From positions 1-38,784 of the forward strand of contig JAGGTI010000006.1 in NCBI GenBank assembly GCA_021163775.1: DNA of 38,784 nucleotides, read 5' to 3'. Position numbers and translations under genes: made by a program. Source of the stretch: Candidatus Zixiibacteriota bacterium. GTDB lineage: Bacteria; Zixibacteria; MSB-5A5; GN15; FEB-12. The notes below the pieces were generated by a model. The model worked only from the letters and a program-made list of their open reading frames with translations. It was not told the origin of the DNA and ran no database searches. Position 1 is the first letter of the stretch. Every line of letters begins with the position of its first letter. Below are positions 15,199-23,741 of the stretch, piece after piece.

Positions 15199-16710
15199 TT
15201 AGATTCCCAACGTCTTTTTGACGGCATTCTCTAACTCTTTGCCACGTAAAGCCTCGCCCCACGCTACCAAAGAGCCATCCGGACCGACTAAGAACGGTGC
15301 CGGGATAGAGCTGACCAGGAATCTCTTGACCGATTCGGTACCCCATCCGTTGCCGCTGTAGGTGTGCCGCCAGTTCATTCCAACCGAGTCAATCCACTGC
15401 TTATAGGCTTCGGTGGTAGTATTGTTGGTGTAATCGAGTGAAATGGAGACGATTTCCAGACCCTGTGAGTGGTACTTGTTGTAAACCTTTACCATGTTGG
15501 GAAGTTCGACCAGACAGGGGGAACACCAGGTTGCCCAGAAATCAATCAGGAGCGCCTTGCCCTGATACTCATTGAGTGTGATTGTCTTGCCTTTGAGATC
15601 TTCCATACCAAGCTCTACCGGCCAGATATACTGTGCGCCGGAGTTGGCGAAACGAGTCCCGACTACACGATAGACAAGATTATCTTCCGGGAATTGTTCG
15701 ATCACTGCTTTGAGTTGTGGTCCCAATTCATCGACATTGGCGCCGGGTGTTTGTAGCTTGTTGGTAATGCCTAAAGCCTTGGCCGCACCGTAGAATACGT
15801 TGCCTTCGGCAACTTTGGCTAAGTATGTGTCAGCCTGGCGGAAACCATCAGCGCGATTAACAGCTTCTTCGCCGTATTTTTGTGACAGCGCGAAAGCGGC
15901 CAGGTAGTTGGCTTCACCGGTGGCTTCTTCGGTCGGGTTGGTGGCCAGGAAAGTCGTGGCTTCATCGACAACCATATCTGATATTGTTCCCCAACCATAC
16001 TCATAGCTGGATTTCAGTCGGGCTGACTGACGGAGTCGTTCCAGACCGTAGTTGAATTCCGGGTCATCGCCTTTCAGTTCGCGGAAAGCGGCCAGCCGTT
16101 TGGAGGCGAAATCCATCCGCGCTCTCATTGATTGCACCGAAGTCCAATACTGGCTCTGATTTCGCAACTGACGGTTCTGGGTGTCAGTCCATTCATTGAG
16201 TTCATCCTGGGTGGCAAAAGTTACCGGGGCCGGGTCGTACTCCGGCATGCCATCGGCGAAAACGACGCTTGCGGTTTTATAGTTGGCTTCAGCCTGAGCT
16301 ATCAGTTTCTCCATACGGGGATCTTCGGAGAGTGACTCGAGGTCAGTGTCATACCGAAGATTGTCAGGCAAATCATATCCGTTATCCAATAGCAGGTTCA
16401 ATTGTGCAAAAGCGGCTTCGATATTACCGGTGCGACCGTAGGCGCAGGCGATGTGATAAGGACCGACCAGACCGCTCGGCACCAGTTGTTCGACCTCGGC
16501 AAACTTAGCTATCGCACCTTCGAGATTGTTATCGAGCAGTGCGTATCCTTCATTGATCAGGCCCCGTGCTTGAGTGATGGCCTCATCATCGTAGAATACA
16601 GGTGGGTCGAGTCTGGCGGTTGAGGTTTCGGTCTTTTGGGTGCAGGCGGCCAGCATCAGGGCCAGAGCACACAGGCTGAACATGAGATACGGAAACAGCT
16701 TTTTGATCAT
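15199..16710 (-). CDS. TlpA/ResA-like thioredoxin lipoprotein with helical-repeat N-terminal region
   Basis: This 503-aa protein has a lipoprotein signal with lipobox LAAC (lipidated Cys23). A TPR-like region (about residues 40-135) and a helical middle (about 150-345) follow. The C-terminal thioredoxin fold of the TlpA/ResA/AhpC-TSA type (about 365-500) carries the active site WATWCSPC near residues 391-397. It is probably a membrane-tethered periplasmic thiol-disulfide oxidoreductase, and the substrate is unknown. Neighbouring genes give no cytochrome-c or DsbD partner. AGGAGA lies 6 nt before the ATG. The gene converges with glnA. Confidence 0.88.
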   Translation of the reverse strand: MIKKLFPYLMFSLCALALMLAACTQKTETSTARLDPPVFYDDEAITQARGLINEGYALLDNNLEGAIAKFAEVEQLVPSGLVGPYHIACAYGRTGNIEAAFAQLNLLLDNGYDLPDNLRYDTDLESLSEDPRMEKLIAQAEANYKTASVVFADGMPEYDPAPVTFATQDELNEWTDTQNRQLRNQSQYWTSVQSMRARMDFASKRLAAFRELKGDDPEFNYGLERLRQSARLKSSYEYGWGTISDMVVDEATTFLATNPTEEATGEANYLAAFALSQKYGEEAVNRADGFRQADTYLAKVAEGNVFYGAAKALGITNKLQTPGANVDELGPQLKAVIEQFPEDNLVYRVVGTRFANSGAQYIWPVELGMEDLKGKTITLNEYQGKALLIDFWATWCSPCLVELPNMVKVYNKYHSQGLEIVSISLDYTNNTTTEAYKQWIDSVGMNWRHTYSGNGWGTESVKRFLVSSIPAPFLVGPDGSLVAWGEALRGKELENAVKKTLGI

Positions 16711-16814
16711 GGTTCTCTCCTATGAGATTGGTGCGAGTTGGTTAGTTTGGTGTATCAGAACGTCAAGCATTGGTGTAGGTTACGGCAAAAGGGCGGGCTA
16801 GTCAAGTGATCATG

Positions 16815-16985
16815 GCAAAGTAGGTCGGACCTACTTGAGGCTCGATGTGTGGTCGATGTCAGGCCCCGAGTTGGCCTGACCTACAGAGGTCTACCTGCGT
16901 GCCCGGTAGATTATTTGTGGGCGGCAGACGCCCCTCGTCTGCCCCAGAACCTCGTGGCGCACGGGGGCGTACACCACGTACCAAA
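16815..16985 (+). repeat. Dispersed intergenic repeat island, palindromes plus module A
   Basis: The island has a perfect palindrome AAGTAGGTC-G-GACCTACTT (16,818-16,836), a second hairpin GTCAGGCC...GGCCTGAC (16,858-16,880), the 12-mer GTGCCCGGTAGA (16,899-16,910) and a module A copy (16,917-16,983). The 12-mer is the left edge of module B at 1233-1244, but here it runs directly into module A. The arrangement therefore differs from the other islands. The 104 bp between this island and the lipoprotein gene hold nothing else I can identify. Confidence 0.7.
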
Positions 16986-17016
16986 ACAACAGTCGATTGC
17001 CCCCCCCACAGAAAAA

Positions 17017-17036
17017 AACCACCCTTTCGGGTGGTT
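17017..17036 (-). terminator. Rho-independent terminator after the structured RNA
   Basis: A stem AACCACCC / GGGTGGTT with a tetranucleotide loop is followed on the minus strand by TTTTT (plus-strand A-run at 17,012-17,018). It lies about 11 nt beyond the 3' end of the candidate RNA at 17,048-17,225, as expected for a discrete small RNA gene. Confidence 0.8.
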
Positions 17037-17047
17037 TTGAATTTGAG

Positions 17048-17225
17048 GGAGAGAGCAGCAGAATTTGAAAAACCTCCACTACCTTACGGTAAAGGGTTTT
17101 TACAGACACTTTGCGCATTCAGCTTTCGCTACCGGTTCGGAAACCGGGTCACGGCGTAGGCGCGGCGCTGAAGAGACGACCTTCATAAGTGGATTGTTAG
17201 AAGTTTTCAAACGCCGGCTCTCTCC
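17048..17225 (-). ncRNA. Structured small RNA, possibly 6S RNA
   Basis: On the minus strand this 178-nt segment starts GGAGAGAGC and ends GCTCTCTCC, a perfect 9-bp closing stem. Nested inside are TTTGAAAAC pairing with GTTTTTCAAA (one bulge), TCCACT with AGTGGA, TTCAGC with GCTGAA, and an apical CCGGTT-TCCG-AACCGG hairpin. The result is one long rod with internal bubbles. Length, rod shape and an immediately following intrinsic terminator fit 6S RNA, the RNA that occupies the RNA polymerase active site in stationary phase. There is no sequence motif I can call decisive. It lacks the SRP domain IV signature and the RNase P core motifs. Several A/T-rich -10-like words lie upstream (17,226-17,275), none clearly best. 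Confidence 0.5.
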
Positions 17226-17353
17226 TTTATCATCTTGTTCCTACCTACAATATATAACTTGAAGGAGAAATTATACAACTATTTTTTGGTCGTTGCCACA
17301 TTGTCGGCGATTGCTTATGTTCGGCTTCAACGAATTGTGCAAATGATGAACAG

Positions 17354-17728
17354 ATGACAGAATCAATTGGCTTGGATATTGTAGAAAACGCTCGTATCGA
17401 GCGACTTTTCACAGAACATCCGGAACGGTTCGTGAAGCGAATTCTCGGCCCTGATGAGCTGAAGATTTTTGCTGGACGGCGCGATCAAGTTCCCTTTCTG
17501 GCTGGCCGTTTTGCCGCCAAGGAAGCGATTATCAAGGCGTTGGGTGTTTATTTAACCAATCGCCCGCCGTACAGTAGTCTCCAGGTACTAAATGACAAAT
17601 TGGGTCAACCGTATGTGCAGTTGGATAAGGCACTCTCGGTTGAACTGAGCCATATTCGCATTCTGATTTCACTCAGTCACGAAAGAAACTATGCGGTCGG
17701 CATGGCCGTCATCACGGAGGTACCATGA
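17354..17728 (+). CDS. acpS: Holo-[acyl-carrier-protein] synthase
   Basis: This 124-aa enzyme transfers 4'-phosphopantetheine from CoA to the apo acyl carrier protein, activating it for fatty acid synthesis. The length is typical. Both signature motifs are present: GLDIVE near the N-terminus (Asp8 for metal binding) and FLAGRFAAKEAIIKAL (residues 48-63, Glu57 as metal ligand). No good ribosome site precedes the ATG. The stop overlaps the start of pyrE by 4 nt (ATGA), so the two are translationally coupled. Confidence 0.95.
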   Translation: MTESIGLDIVENARIERLFTEHPERFVKRILGPDELKIFAGRRDQVPFLAGRFAAKEAIIKALGVYLTNRPPYSSLQVLNDKLGQPYVQLDKALSVELSHIRILISLSHERNYAVGMAVITEVP

Positions 17729-18297
17729 ACCAGGACGAAATCCTCAAGCTCTTTACCGATTCGGGTGCGCTGTTGAAAGGTCATTTCAAACTGACCTCCG
17801 GTCGCCATTCCGATGTTTATTACGAAAAATTCACCTTGCTGAAAAACCCAACTTTGGCCACTAAGCTGTGTAAGACGATGGCCGATCTCCTGGTTCCAGC
17901 CGGTGCCGAGACTGTGGTCGGGCCGACTACCGGTGGAATTATTATTGCCTATGATGTCGCTCGCTATTTAGGTGTTGAATCGATCTATGCCGAACCGGGG
18001 GAGACCGGTCGTGTTTTCAAGCGCGGTTTTAGCCTGCGGCCGGGACAGAAAGTTGTAATTGTTGATGATGTCCTGACTACCGGTCGGTCGATTTTCGAAG
18101 TGATTGATCTGGTTAAATCGTATGATGCCGAGATTGTAGGGATTGGTGAACTTCTGGATCGCGCCGGCGGCAAGGTGAAGTTTGATTATCCGTATTTCCC
18201 GCTGACCTCGGTTGATGCTGATAGCTGGGAGCCTCAGAATTGTCCCTTGTGCGCCAAAGGCGAACCGCTGACACAGCGGGGCAGTCGCAAATTCTGA
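17725..18297 (+). CDS. pyrE: Orotate phosphoribosyltransferase
   Basis: This 190-aa enzyme joins orotate and PRPP to make orotidine 5'-phosphate in pyrimidine synthesis. The PRPP-binding motif VVIVDDVLTTGRS lies near residues 110-122, and the N-terminal TSGRHSDVYYEKF segment is typical of the family. The C-terminus carries a short Cys pair (NCPLCAKGEP) seen in the longer thermophile/deep-branching type. GGAGG lies 5 nt upstream of the ATG. It overlaps acpS and converges with the signalling operon 27 bp away. I find no clear terminator in that gap. Confidence 0.93.
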   Translation: MNQDEILKLFTDSGALLKGHFKLTSGRHSDVYYEKFTLLKNPTLATKLCKTMADLLVPAGAETVVGPTTGGIIIAYDVARYLGVESIYAEPGETGRVFKRGFSLRPGQKVVIVDDVLTTGRSIFEVIDLVKSYDAEIVGIGELLDRAGGKVKFDYPYFPLTSVDADSWEPQNCPLCAKGEPLTQRGSRKF

Positions 18298-18324
18298 AAC
18301 TGACTTCGGGTGTGAAAAAAGTGA

Positions 18325-20025
18325 TCAGGCAGTCTGATTAGCGGGTGTGCGCTGATTGGGTTCTTTATCAGTGGCTAATGGGAATGTTATAGAGATACGG
18401 GTGCCTTCACCCGGAGTTGATTCGACCTGTAGTTCACCGTTGTGGTTATCTATAATCCGTTTGCAGATCACCAGCCCAAATCCGTGCCCTGATTTCTTGG
18501 TGGTAAACTTCTCATGGAAAGCCTTATTCAGCAAATCCTGTTCAAAACCAACCCCTGTGTCACGGATAGTTATCTGGAAACTGTTTAGATCAGAATCAAC
18601 GGAGACGTTGACGGAGATCAGGCGTTGTTCACAGCCGACCATGGCATCGGCGGCATTGTGAAACAAGTTGTAAAGCAACTGTTGCATCTGGGTGTGATCA
18701 GCATAGACGTTGATTGGCTCAATTTCGTCTGGTAAACTCAATTCGATCCCTTCGAATCGCTTTTGTGGTTGGATATAGTCAACTACTTCTCGGATCATGT
18801 GATCAAACCGGATGGTTTCTTTATGTGACGAAATCGAACCGAGATCCATCAAGTTGTCGGTGAATGACTTCATCCGGGCCAGCGTGCTGGTAACGGCGTT
18901 CACATATTTATCCAGTTTGTCGAGATTACCTTTCTGGGCATGCATCTTTAACAATTCCACATTGCCGGATACAACACCGAGAAAATTATTGAGTTCGTGA
19001 CCGATTTCAGCCGACATGATACCGCGAGTGGCCATCTTTTCAAGTTCAATCGTCTCATTCTGCAATTCCCGTAATCGACTGTAAGCTTGCTGGGACTCTT
19101 CAAGTAGTCCCAGGTTTTCCAACGATATGGCCAATTGATTGGCTGTGACCGCCAGGAACTTAAAATCGGATTGATCAACACTGGTGATGTCACTATCAAG
19201 AGAGAGGGTGACCAAACCGTGGAACATTGATGGTCGCATGATCGGAACGGTAACCACAGGTGCCTCGTCAGTTACCCAGTTTGGGATTAGAAACGGTTCC
19301 AGTTGCGGGTTGGCATGGCACTGGTAGATAGGGTGATCTTCAAACGAAGTAACCAGGCACGGTTTTTGGATATCAGCTAGATCTCCCTGAGTCGCCAGTG
19401 AATATAATGGTTCACGGCCAATGGTTTCTTCATTTGTGGTATCTCCGTTGATGTTCAACAGAAGGTACTGTTCAGAGGTGGCATCCCAGAAGAGGATTGA
19501 TCCCGACTGGCTCTTAAGGTGCATCATGGCGAACTTGAGTGACGATGTTGCCAGTGATCGACGATCTCCAGCACCAAACAGCACGTGACTTAGATCAGAG
19601 AGCGAGTCCAGCCGATCATGCGAGGTGGCATCGGCCATTTCGGACAGTTTTGCTATTGCGTTGCGAACCGAATTGCGGATCTCCGCGAGATCAAACGGTT
19701 TCATGATGTAATCCAGCGCTCCTTGCTTGATTGCATCTTTAGCGGAGGTCAGCGAGGCGTACCCGGTGATAAACACTACCCCGATACTCGGATTGATCAG
19801 TCGGGCACGTTCAACCAGTTCGGTACCACTCATATGGGGCATACGGATATCGGTGATGAGCAGGTCAACAGGCTTTGATTCAAGTACTTCGAGAGCTGAT
19901 TTACCGCTGGCGGCGGTAATGACTTCATGCCCCTCGTCCTCGAGGGCATCTCGAATCAGTGACTGAACGATGTCTTCATCATCGACCGCAAGAATTCGAT
20001 AGGAATTGTTGTTACTTTCTGTCAT
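18325..20025 (-). CDS. Receiver-GAF-histidine kinase hybrid
   Basis: This 566-aa cytoplasmic protein has an N-terminal receiver domain (residues about 9-125; acidic pair Asp15-Asp16, phospho-acceptor Asp59, Lys109), a GAF-like sensor (about 145-305), a dimerisation/phospho-acceptor domain with His343 in EIGHELNN, and a C-terminal HATPase (N-box NLFHNAADAM, G-boxes DTGVGF and GHGFGLVICK). It has no membrane segments. The receiver can take phosphate from the upstream kinase while the kinase domain sends a signal on, so it is probably a middle or late element of a phosphorelay. It is the last gene of a five-gene minus-strand operon and its ATG overlaps the preceding stop by one base. Confidence 0.92.
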   Translation of the reverse strand: MTESNNNSYRILAVDDEDIVQSLIRDALEDEGHEVITAASGKSALEVLESKPVDLLITDIRMPHMSGTELVERARLINPSIGVVFITGYASLTSAKDAIKQGALDYIMKPFDLAEIRNSVRNAIAKLSEMADATSHDRLDSLSDLSHVLFGAGDRRSLATSSLKFAMMHLKSQSGSILFWDATSEQYLLLNINGDTTNEETIGREPLYSLATQGDLADIQKPCLVTSFEDHPIYQCHANPQLEPFLIPNWVTDEAPVVTVPIMRPSMFHGLVTLSLDSDITSVDQSDFKFLAVTANQLAISLENLGLLEESQQAYSRLRELQNETIELEKMATRGIMSAEIGHELNNFLGVVSGNVELLKMHAQKGNLDKLDKYVNAVTSTLARMKSFTDNLMDLGSISSHKETIRFDHMIREVVDYIQPQKRFEGIELSLPDEIEPINVYADHTQMQQLLYNLFHNAADAMVGCEQRLISVNVSVDSDLNSFQITIRDTGVGFEQDLLNKAFHEKFTTKKSGHGFGLVICKRIIDNHNGELQVESTPGEGTRISITFPLATDKEPNQRTPANQTA

Positions 20026-20390
20026 TAAGTATGAATTTTCTCAAGCGACTGCGTAATGATCTCTGTGAGTTGATGGAGATCAAATGGTTTTCCTAGACAA
20101 GCAAACCCGGTCGTTTTACGTATTTGATCGGCCAATTCATCGGGGAGCGAATCAGTGAAAATGAATTGCATCTTCCCCCTTGCTTCACCCAATTCCGTTA
20201 AAATCTGATAGCCGTTCAATTTTGGAAGATGCACATCGCAGATGCAAAGATCGTATCCTCCATCGGAGGCCATTTTGAGGCCTTTGGCTCCGTCTTCCGC
20301 CGAATCGACTTGATAGCTAAGTTCGCCCAGGAATTCGGTCAATAGGTCGCGTATAACCTTCGAGTCATCAACGATCAGAATCTTAGCCAT
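20025..20390 (-). CDS. Single-domain response regulator (CheY-like)
   Basis: This 121-aa protein is a receiver domain alone: acidic pair Asp8-Asp9, phospho-acceptor Asp52 in LCICDVHLP, a Thr in FIFTDS and the conserved Lys in LGKPF. It has no output domain. It can be phosphorylated by one of the operon's kinases and act by contact or as a phosphate shuttle. The start overlaps the upstream receiver gene by 8 nt and its stop overlaps the hybrid kinase start by 1 nt, so it is tightly coupled to both. Confidence 0.92.
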   Translation of the reverse strand: MAKILIVDDSKVIRDLLTEFLGELSYQVDSAEDGAKGLKMASDGGYDLCICDVHLPKLNGYQILTELGEARGKMQFIFTDSLPDELADQIRKTTGFACLGKPFDLHQLTEIITQSLEKIHT

Positions 20391-20769
20391 GCGCTTCCTC
20401 GCTTTCTTCGAGGGCGTTGGAGATCGTTTGCATCAATTCCTTGATGCTGAATGGTTTTGAGAGAAATCCCGAGGCTCCGTGACTGACCGACTGACTTACC
20501 GTGTAAAGACTGGAATAACCGGAAATCACTATTACTTTGGTTTTGGGACTGAACTCCTGGGCCGCTTTGACAACTTCCTCGCCGGAAACCTCGGGCATCC
20601 GGAGATCAGTGATAATAATATCGAAAGTGCGGTCCTTGAGCTTGACTATGGCTTCATCACCACCAGTGGCGATATCAATATCGTAGTCCTCCAGGACTTC
20701 CGATAGGAAATCTCGAATGATCGCCTCATCGTCTACGATGAGAATTGAATGGTTATCGGTTGTTTCCAT
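20383..20769 (-). CDS. Single-domain response regulator (CheY-like)
   Basis: This 128-aa receiver domain has the acidic pair Asp13-Asp14, phospho-acceptor Asp55 in IIITDLRMPEVSG, the switch Ser in VISGYSS and the conserved Lys in FLSKPF. It resembles the N-terminal receiver of the hybrid kinase two genes downstream more than the neighbouring single receiver. This suggests duplication followed by fusion within the operon. It has no output domain. It begins 15 nt after the membrane kinase ends. Confidence 0.92.
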   Translation of the reverse strand: METTDNHSILIVDDEAIIRDFLSEVLEDYDIDIATGGDEAIVKLKDRTFDIIITDLRMPEVSGEEVVKAAQEFSPKTKVIVISGYSSLYTVSQSVSHGASGFLSKPFSIKELMQTISNALEESEEAHG

Positions 20770-20784
20770 AGCCGTTAGTTCGCT

Positions 20785-22464
20785 CTATACCGATTGTTCT
20801 CCGTCACTATTGTCATCCTTAGATATATCGGCTAACTGTTCCTTTTTCTGTACCGGGAGAATTACAGTAAATGTAGTGCCTTTATCGATCTCCGATTTAA
20901 CCGTAATTTCGCCACCGTGCTCTTTAATTATACCATAGCTGACAGAAAGCCCCAGACCGGTGCCTTTGCCAACATCTTTGGTAGTAAAGAACGGTTCAAA
21001 AATCTTCTTAATATTTTCCTGGGCAATGCCGTGACCTGAATCGATTACATTGAACTCAACTGTACCGCCGAATTCGCCGAGAGCATGGTGATACCGTGAA
21101 GTTATAGTAATTACCGTGTTTTGTTCCGAGGCGTGCATGGCGTTAATAATCAGATTAGTGAAGACTTGTTGAAGCTGTCCGGCATTACCCTGGAGAGTTG
21201 GCAGGTCGGTGCCCAACTGAACTTCCAGTTCGATGTTATTCATGCGAAGCTGATGTTCGACAAAGGCAATTGTTCCTCCCATTACCTGGTTGACGTCTAT
21301 CTCGTCAAAATCGACGGTCCGTGACGACCGTGAGAAGCGCAGGAGATTTTGCACGATTGTCTTGCAACGACGGGTTTGCAACTCTATATCACCTACATAG
21401 CGGAGGTAGCCCTCGATTTCCTTAGGCGTGGTTTTGTCCGGTATGTTTTTGTGCAATTTCTCCAGCGTAAACTGAGCGTAGCCAAGAATACCACCCAGTG
21501 GATTGTTTAGTTCGTGGGCGACTCCGGCGGCGAGTTGGCCGATAGCTCCCATTTTCTCAGACTGAATGAGTTGAGTCTGGGCGTCATCTAACTGCTTGGT
21601 TCGCTCAATGATCTTTTCTTCGAGCGTACGGTTGTACTGTTCAATTTCGTTACGTGATTGTCGCAATGATGCTGACATGCGATTGATGGTCTTGGCTAGT
21701 TGTCCGATCTCATCATCGTGATCAGTTTGGACGATCGTACTGAAATCGCCACGGCTGATTTTGTCGGTTGCTTCCACCAAAGTTGTAATAGGTTGGACCA
21801 CAGCGTTTACAATTAGGATTACGATCAGAATTGTAGCGAGCAGAACTATCAGGGTCAGAAATACTGCCGCTGTGGTGGCATGGGTGGTCGCTTGTTCGAC
21901 GCTTTCGACCGACATGCCTAATTCAATCCAACCAATTGTTTCCGAGACAGTTGATTGTGTGAGTGATAGATCCACTCCGCCGGTCATGCCAAGGGTCTCA
22001 CGGGGCATGACTTTCTTTTCGGTGGATATGGGGTAGACGAGAACAAAGAGTTCTTTGCCCTCGCGGCCAACTATATAGTCTGAGACCAGGTTAATCGATT
22101 CACGCCCGCAGTCTCGAAGCACCTGCAGAGTGTCCAGCGGAATATGATTTTGACCGATATGCGAAATTATATTTCCTTCGAGGTTCTGAATCAGGCAGTA
22201 TTCTACCGAACTGAAGTGACTCAGTGTGCTAAGGAGGGGATCCAGTTCATAAGGAGATTCAAACAGCACACCACTCTCAGCGTTGATAGCGAGGATCTTG
22301 ATCATCGTCTCGCCCTGTGATTCCAACTCTCGATGGTAACTTTCCGATTGGCGCTGGATCAGGTAGCCAGCCAGAACAATCATACAGACCATCACGAGTG
22401 CTGAGATCGGCAGGACAAATTTTGTCCTCAGCTTCATATCGGATAAACGCCATTGCCAGATCAT
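20785..22464 (-). CDS. Membrane sensor histidine kinase
   Basis: This 559-aa protein has a membrane helix (about residues 16-36), a periplasmic sensor domain (about 37-197), a second helix (about 198-222), HAMP (about 218-272), a coiled-coil linker, a HisKA domain with phospho-acceptor His317 in GVAHELNNPLGG, and an HATPase (N-box LIINAMHA near 438; DSGHGI near 475; GKGTGLGLS near 499). The start overlaps the stop of the substrate-binding protein gene by 4 nt (ATGA), which suggests the two are made in fixed ratio. The periplasmic domain is the obvious place for that binding protein to dock. ATG at residue 10 is a possible alternative start. Confidence 0.93.
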   Translation of the reverse strand: MIWQWRLSDMKLRTKFVLPISALVMVCMIVLAGYLIQRQSESYHRELESQGETMIKILAINAESGVLFESPYELDPLLSTLSHFSSVEYCLIQNLEGNIISHIGQNHIPLDTLQVLRDCGRESINLVSDYIVGREGKELFVLVYPISTEKKVMPRETLGMTGGVDLSLTQSTVSETIGWIELGMSVESVEQATTHATTAAVFLTLIVLLATILIVILIVNAVVQPITTLVEATDKISRGDFSTIVQTDHDDEIGQLAKTINRMSASLRQSRNEIEQYNRTLEEKIIERTKQLDDAQTQLIQSEKMGAIGQLAAGVAHELNNPLGGILGYAQFTLEKLHKNIPDKTTPKEIEGYLRYVGDIELQTRRCKTIVQNLLRFSRSSRTVDFDEIDVNQVMGGTIAFVEHQLRMNNIELEVQLGTDLPTLQGNAGQLQQVFTNLIINAMHASEQNTVITITSRYHHALGEFGGTVEFNVIDSGHGIAQENIKKIFEPFFTTKDVGKGTGLGLSVSYGIIKEHGGEITVKSEIDKGTTFTVILPVQKKEQLADISKDDNSDGEQSV

Positions 22465-23408
22465 CGGTAGATCTCCTTGGCAATGGCCATCAACTCATCG
22501 GGTATATCTATCCTGACGTGCTTGGCCGTTTTCTCGTTATAATGGAACCAAATGATATCTGGAGCGGTGACCCGGATTCGTCCAGGGTCGGCACCAGCCA
22601 GTACTTCAGTGGCTATACGTCCAGCTTGACGCCCGATAGCTTTGTAGTCAAAATCGAGAGCGAACAAGGCGCCGGACTCAACTACGTAACGGGAGAACCC
22701 CATAAATGGAAGTCCGTGCCGTAGTGAATTGAGCAGAATGTACTTAGTTGACTGTGGATCAAACAGATTAGGGTCGGCGACCGACCATAATCCCTGGGTG
22801 CACTTGGCCAGCGAGTCAAGGGCACTTGGTAGATCGCGTCGGCTGTCGATTTTAATCGGTATCAGCTCAAGCCCCATCTCTGATGCGATTACGCGGGCGG
22901 GTGCTATCAGTTTGGCGGTGTTGGATGTATAAAGAACACCAATCTGTTTCAAATTCGGGATGATTTGACGGAAATATCTAAATTGGATATTGACTGGAAT
23001 ATCAAGTGAAGCGCCGGTAATCCGCGACCCGGGCCGGTCTACGGACGCTACGAATCCGGAAATGACAGGGTACTTCACTGCTGAAAATATAATTGGGATT
23101 TTGTCGAAATTATCGCGGGCAATCTGAGTGGCGGCACTACCAACCGTCACCAGGATATCGGGTTTGAGACTTCGGATAGAATCAATACCGGAGGCATGGC
23201 TCGTCTCATCGGCCCAGATAAGAACCTTGTGGAGAATTGCATCCTCGTATTGGCCGCGAATAACCGAACGGGCACCCGAGATAGTCCTTGCAGTCGATGT
23301 GAGACTGTCGGTTGACAGAAACACGACAGTCTGGGCACCGGTTGACTGGCCGCAAGCAAAGAGCAGTACAATCAAGCTTATTATTATTGTATTCCGAACA
23401 GTAGTCAC
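22461..23408 (-). CDS. ABC-transporter-type substrate-binding protein (ABC_sub_bind, PF04392-like)
   Basis: This periplasmic binding protein of about 315 aa belongs to the family that includes TrpX/YtrF-like proteins. Its landmarks are KPDILVTVGSAATQIARD, IPIIFSAVKYPV, TGASLDIPV, the PNLKQIGVLYTSN hinge, and GALFALDFDYKAIGRQAGR near the C-terminus. No permease or ATPase gene is adjacent. It heads an operon with a membrane kinase, so it probably senses a small ligand and passes the signal to the kinase. The frame is open to an ATG at 23,519. I prefer GTG 23,408, because a signal peptide with a possible lipobox (LLFAC) starts there, with AAGGA 12 nt upstream. The start is uncertain. Confidence 0.85.
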   Translation of the reverse strand: MTTVRNTIIISLIVLLFACGQSTGAQTVVFLSTDSLTSTARTISGARSVIRGQYEDAILHKVLIWADETSHASGIDSIRSLKPDILVTVGSAATQIARDNFDKIPIIFSAVKYPVISGFVASVDRPGSRITGASLDIPVNIQFRYFRQIIPNLKQIGVLYTSNTAKLIAPARVIASEMGLELIPIKIDSRRDLPSALDSLAKCTQGLWSVADPNLFDPQSTKYILLNSLRHGLPFMGFSRYVVESGALFALDFDYKAIGRQAGRIATEVLAGADPGRIRVTAPDIIWFHYNEKTAKHVRIDIPDELMAIAKEIYR

Positions 23409-23741
23409 CAGTTTGTGCAGTCCTTGTCGGCCAAGCGTTACACTCCCCCAGCAATCAGCCATTAGTGCAATTCGATCGAAGTGTCTGATCACCGAATGCA
23501 TACGTAGAACCGACCGCATATATCATTTATCGGGATACGCGATTAGAACTTTATCCTCAAAGCCGAAGGTTAGAGCAAATTGTTGCAATAAAATTTCACC
23601 AATTAGGTAATTAAGAATCAAGTTATGTTGATGGGGGTCGATATTATCTATTGTGAAACCCTGCGTGACAATTGAGATCAGAAACCCAGATCGGTAATTT
23701 CTTTATTCTCAATCAGGCGCAAAACAAATAACGGTGGAAAT

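Noticed and set aside
17048-17225. SRP RNA, RNase P RNA or tmRNA
   Set aside because: No SRP domain IV loop signature, too short for RNase P RNA, and no tRNA-like ends or tag frame for tmRNA.
16845-17262. Several short frames on both strands between the TlpA-like gene and acpS
   Set aside because: They run through repeat modules and the structured RNA. No ribosome sites or domain features.
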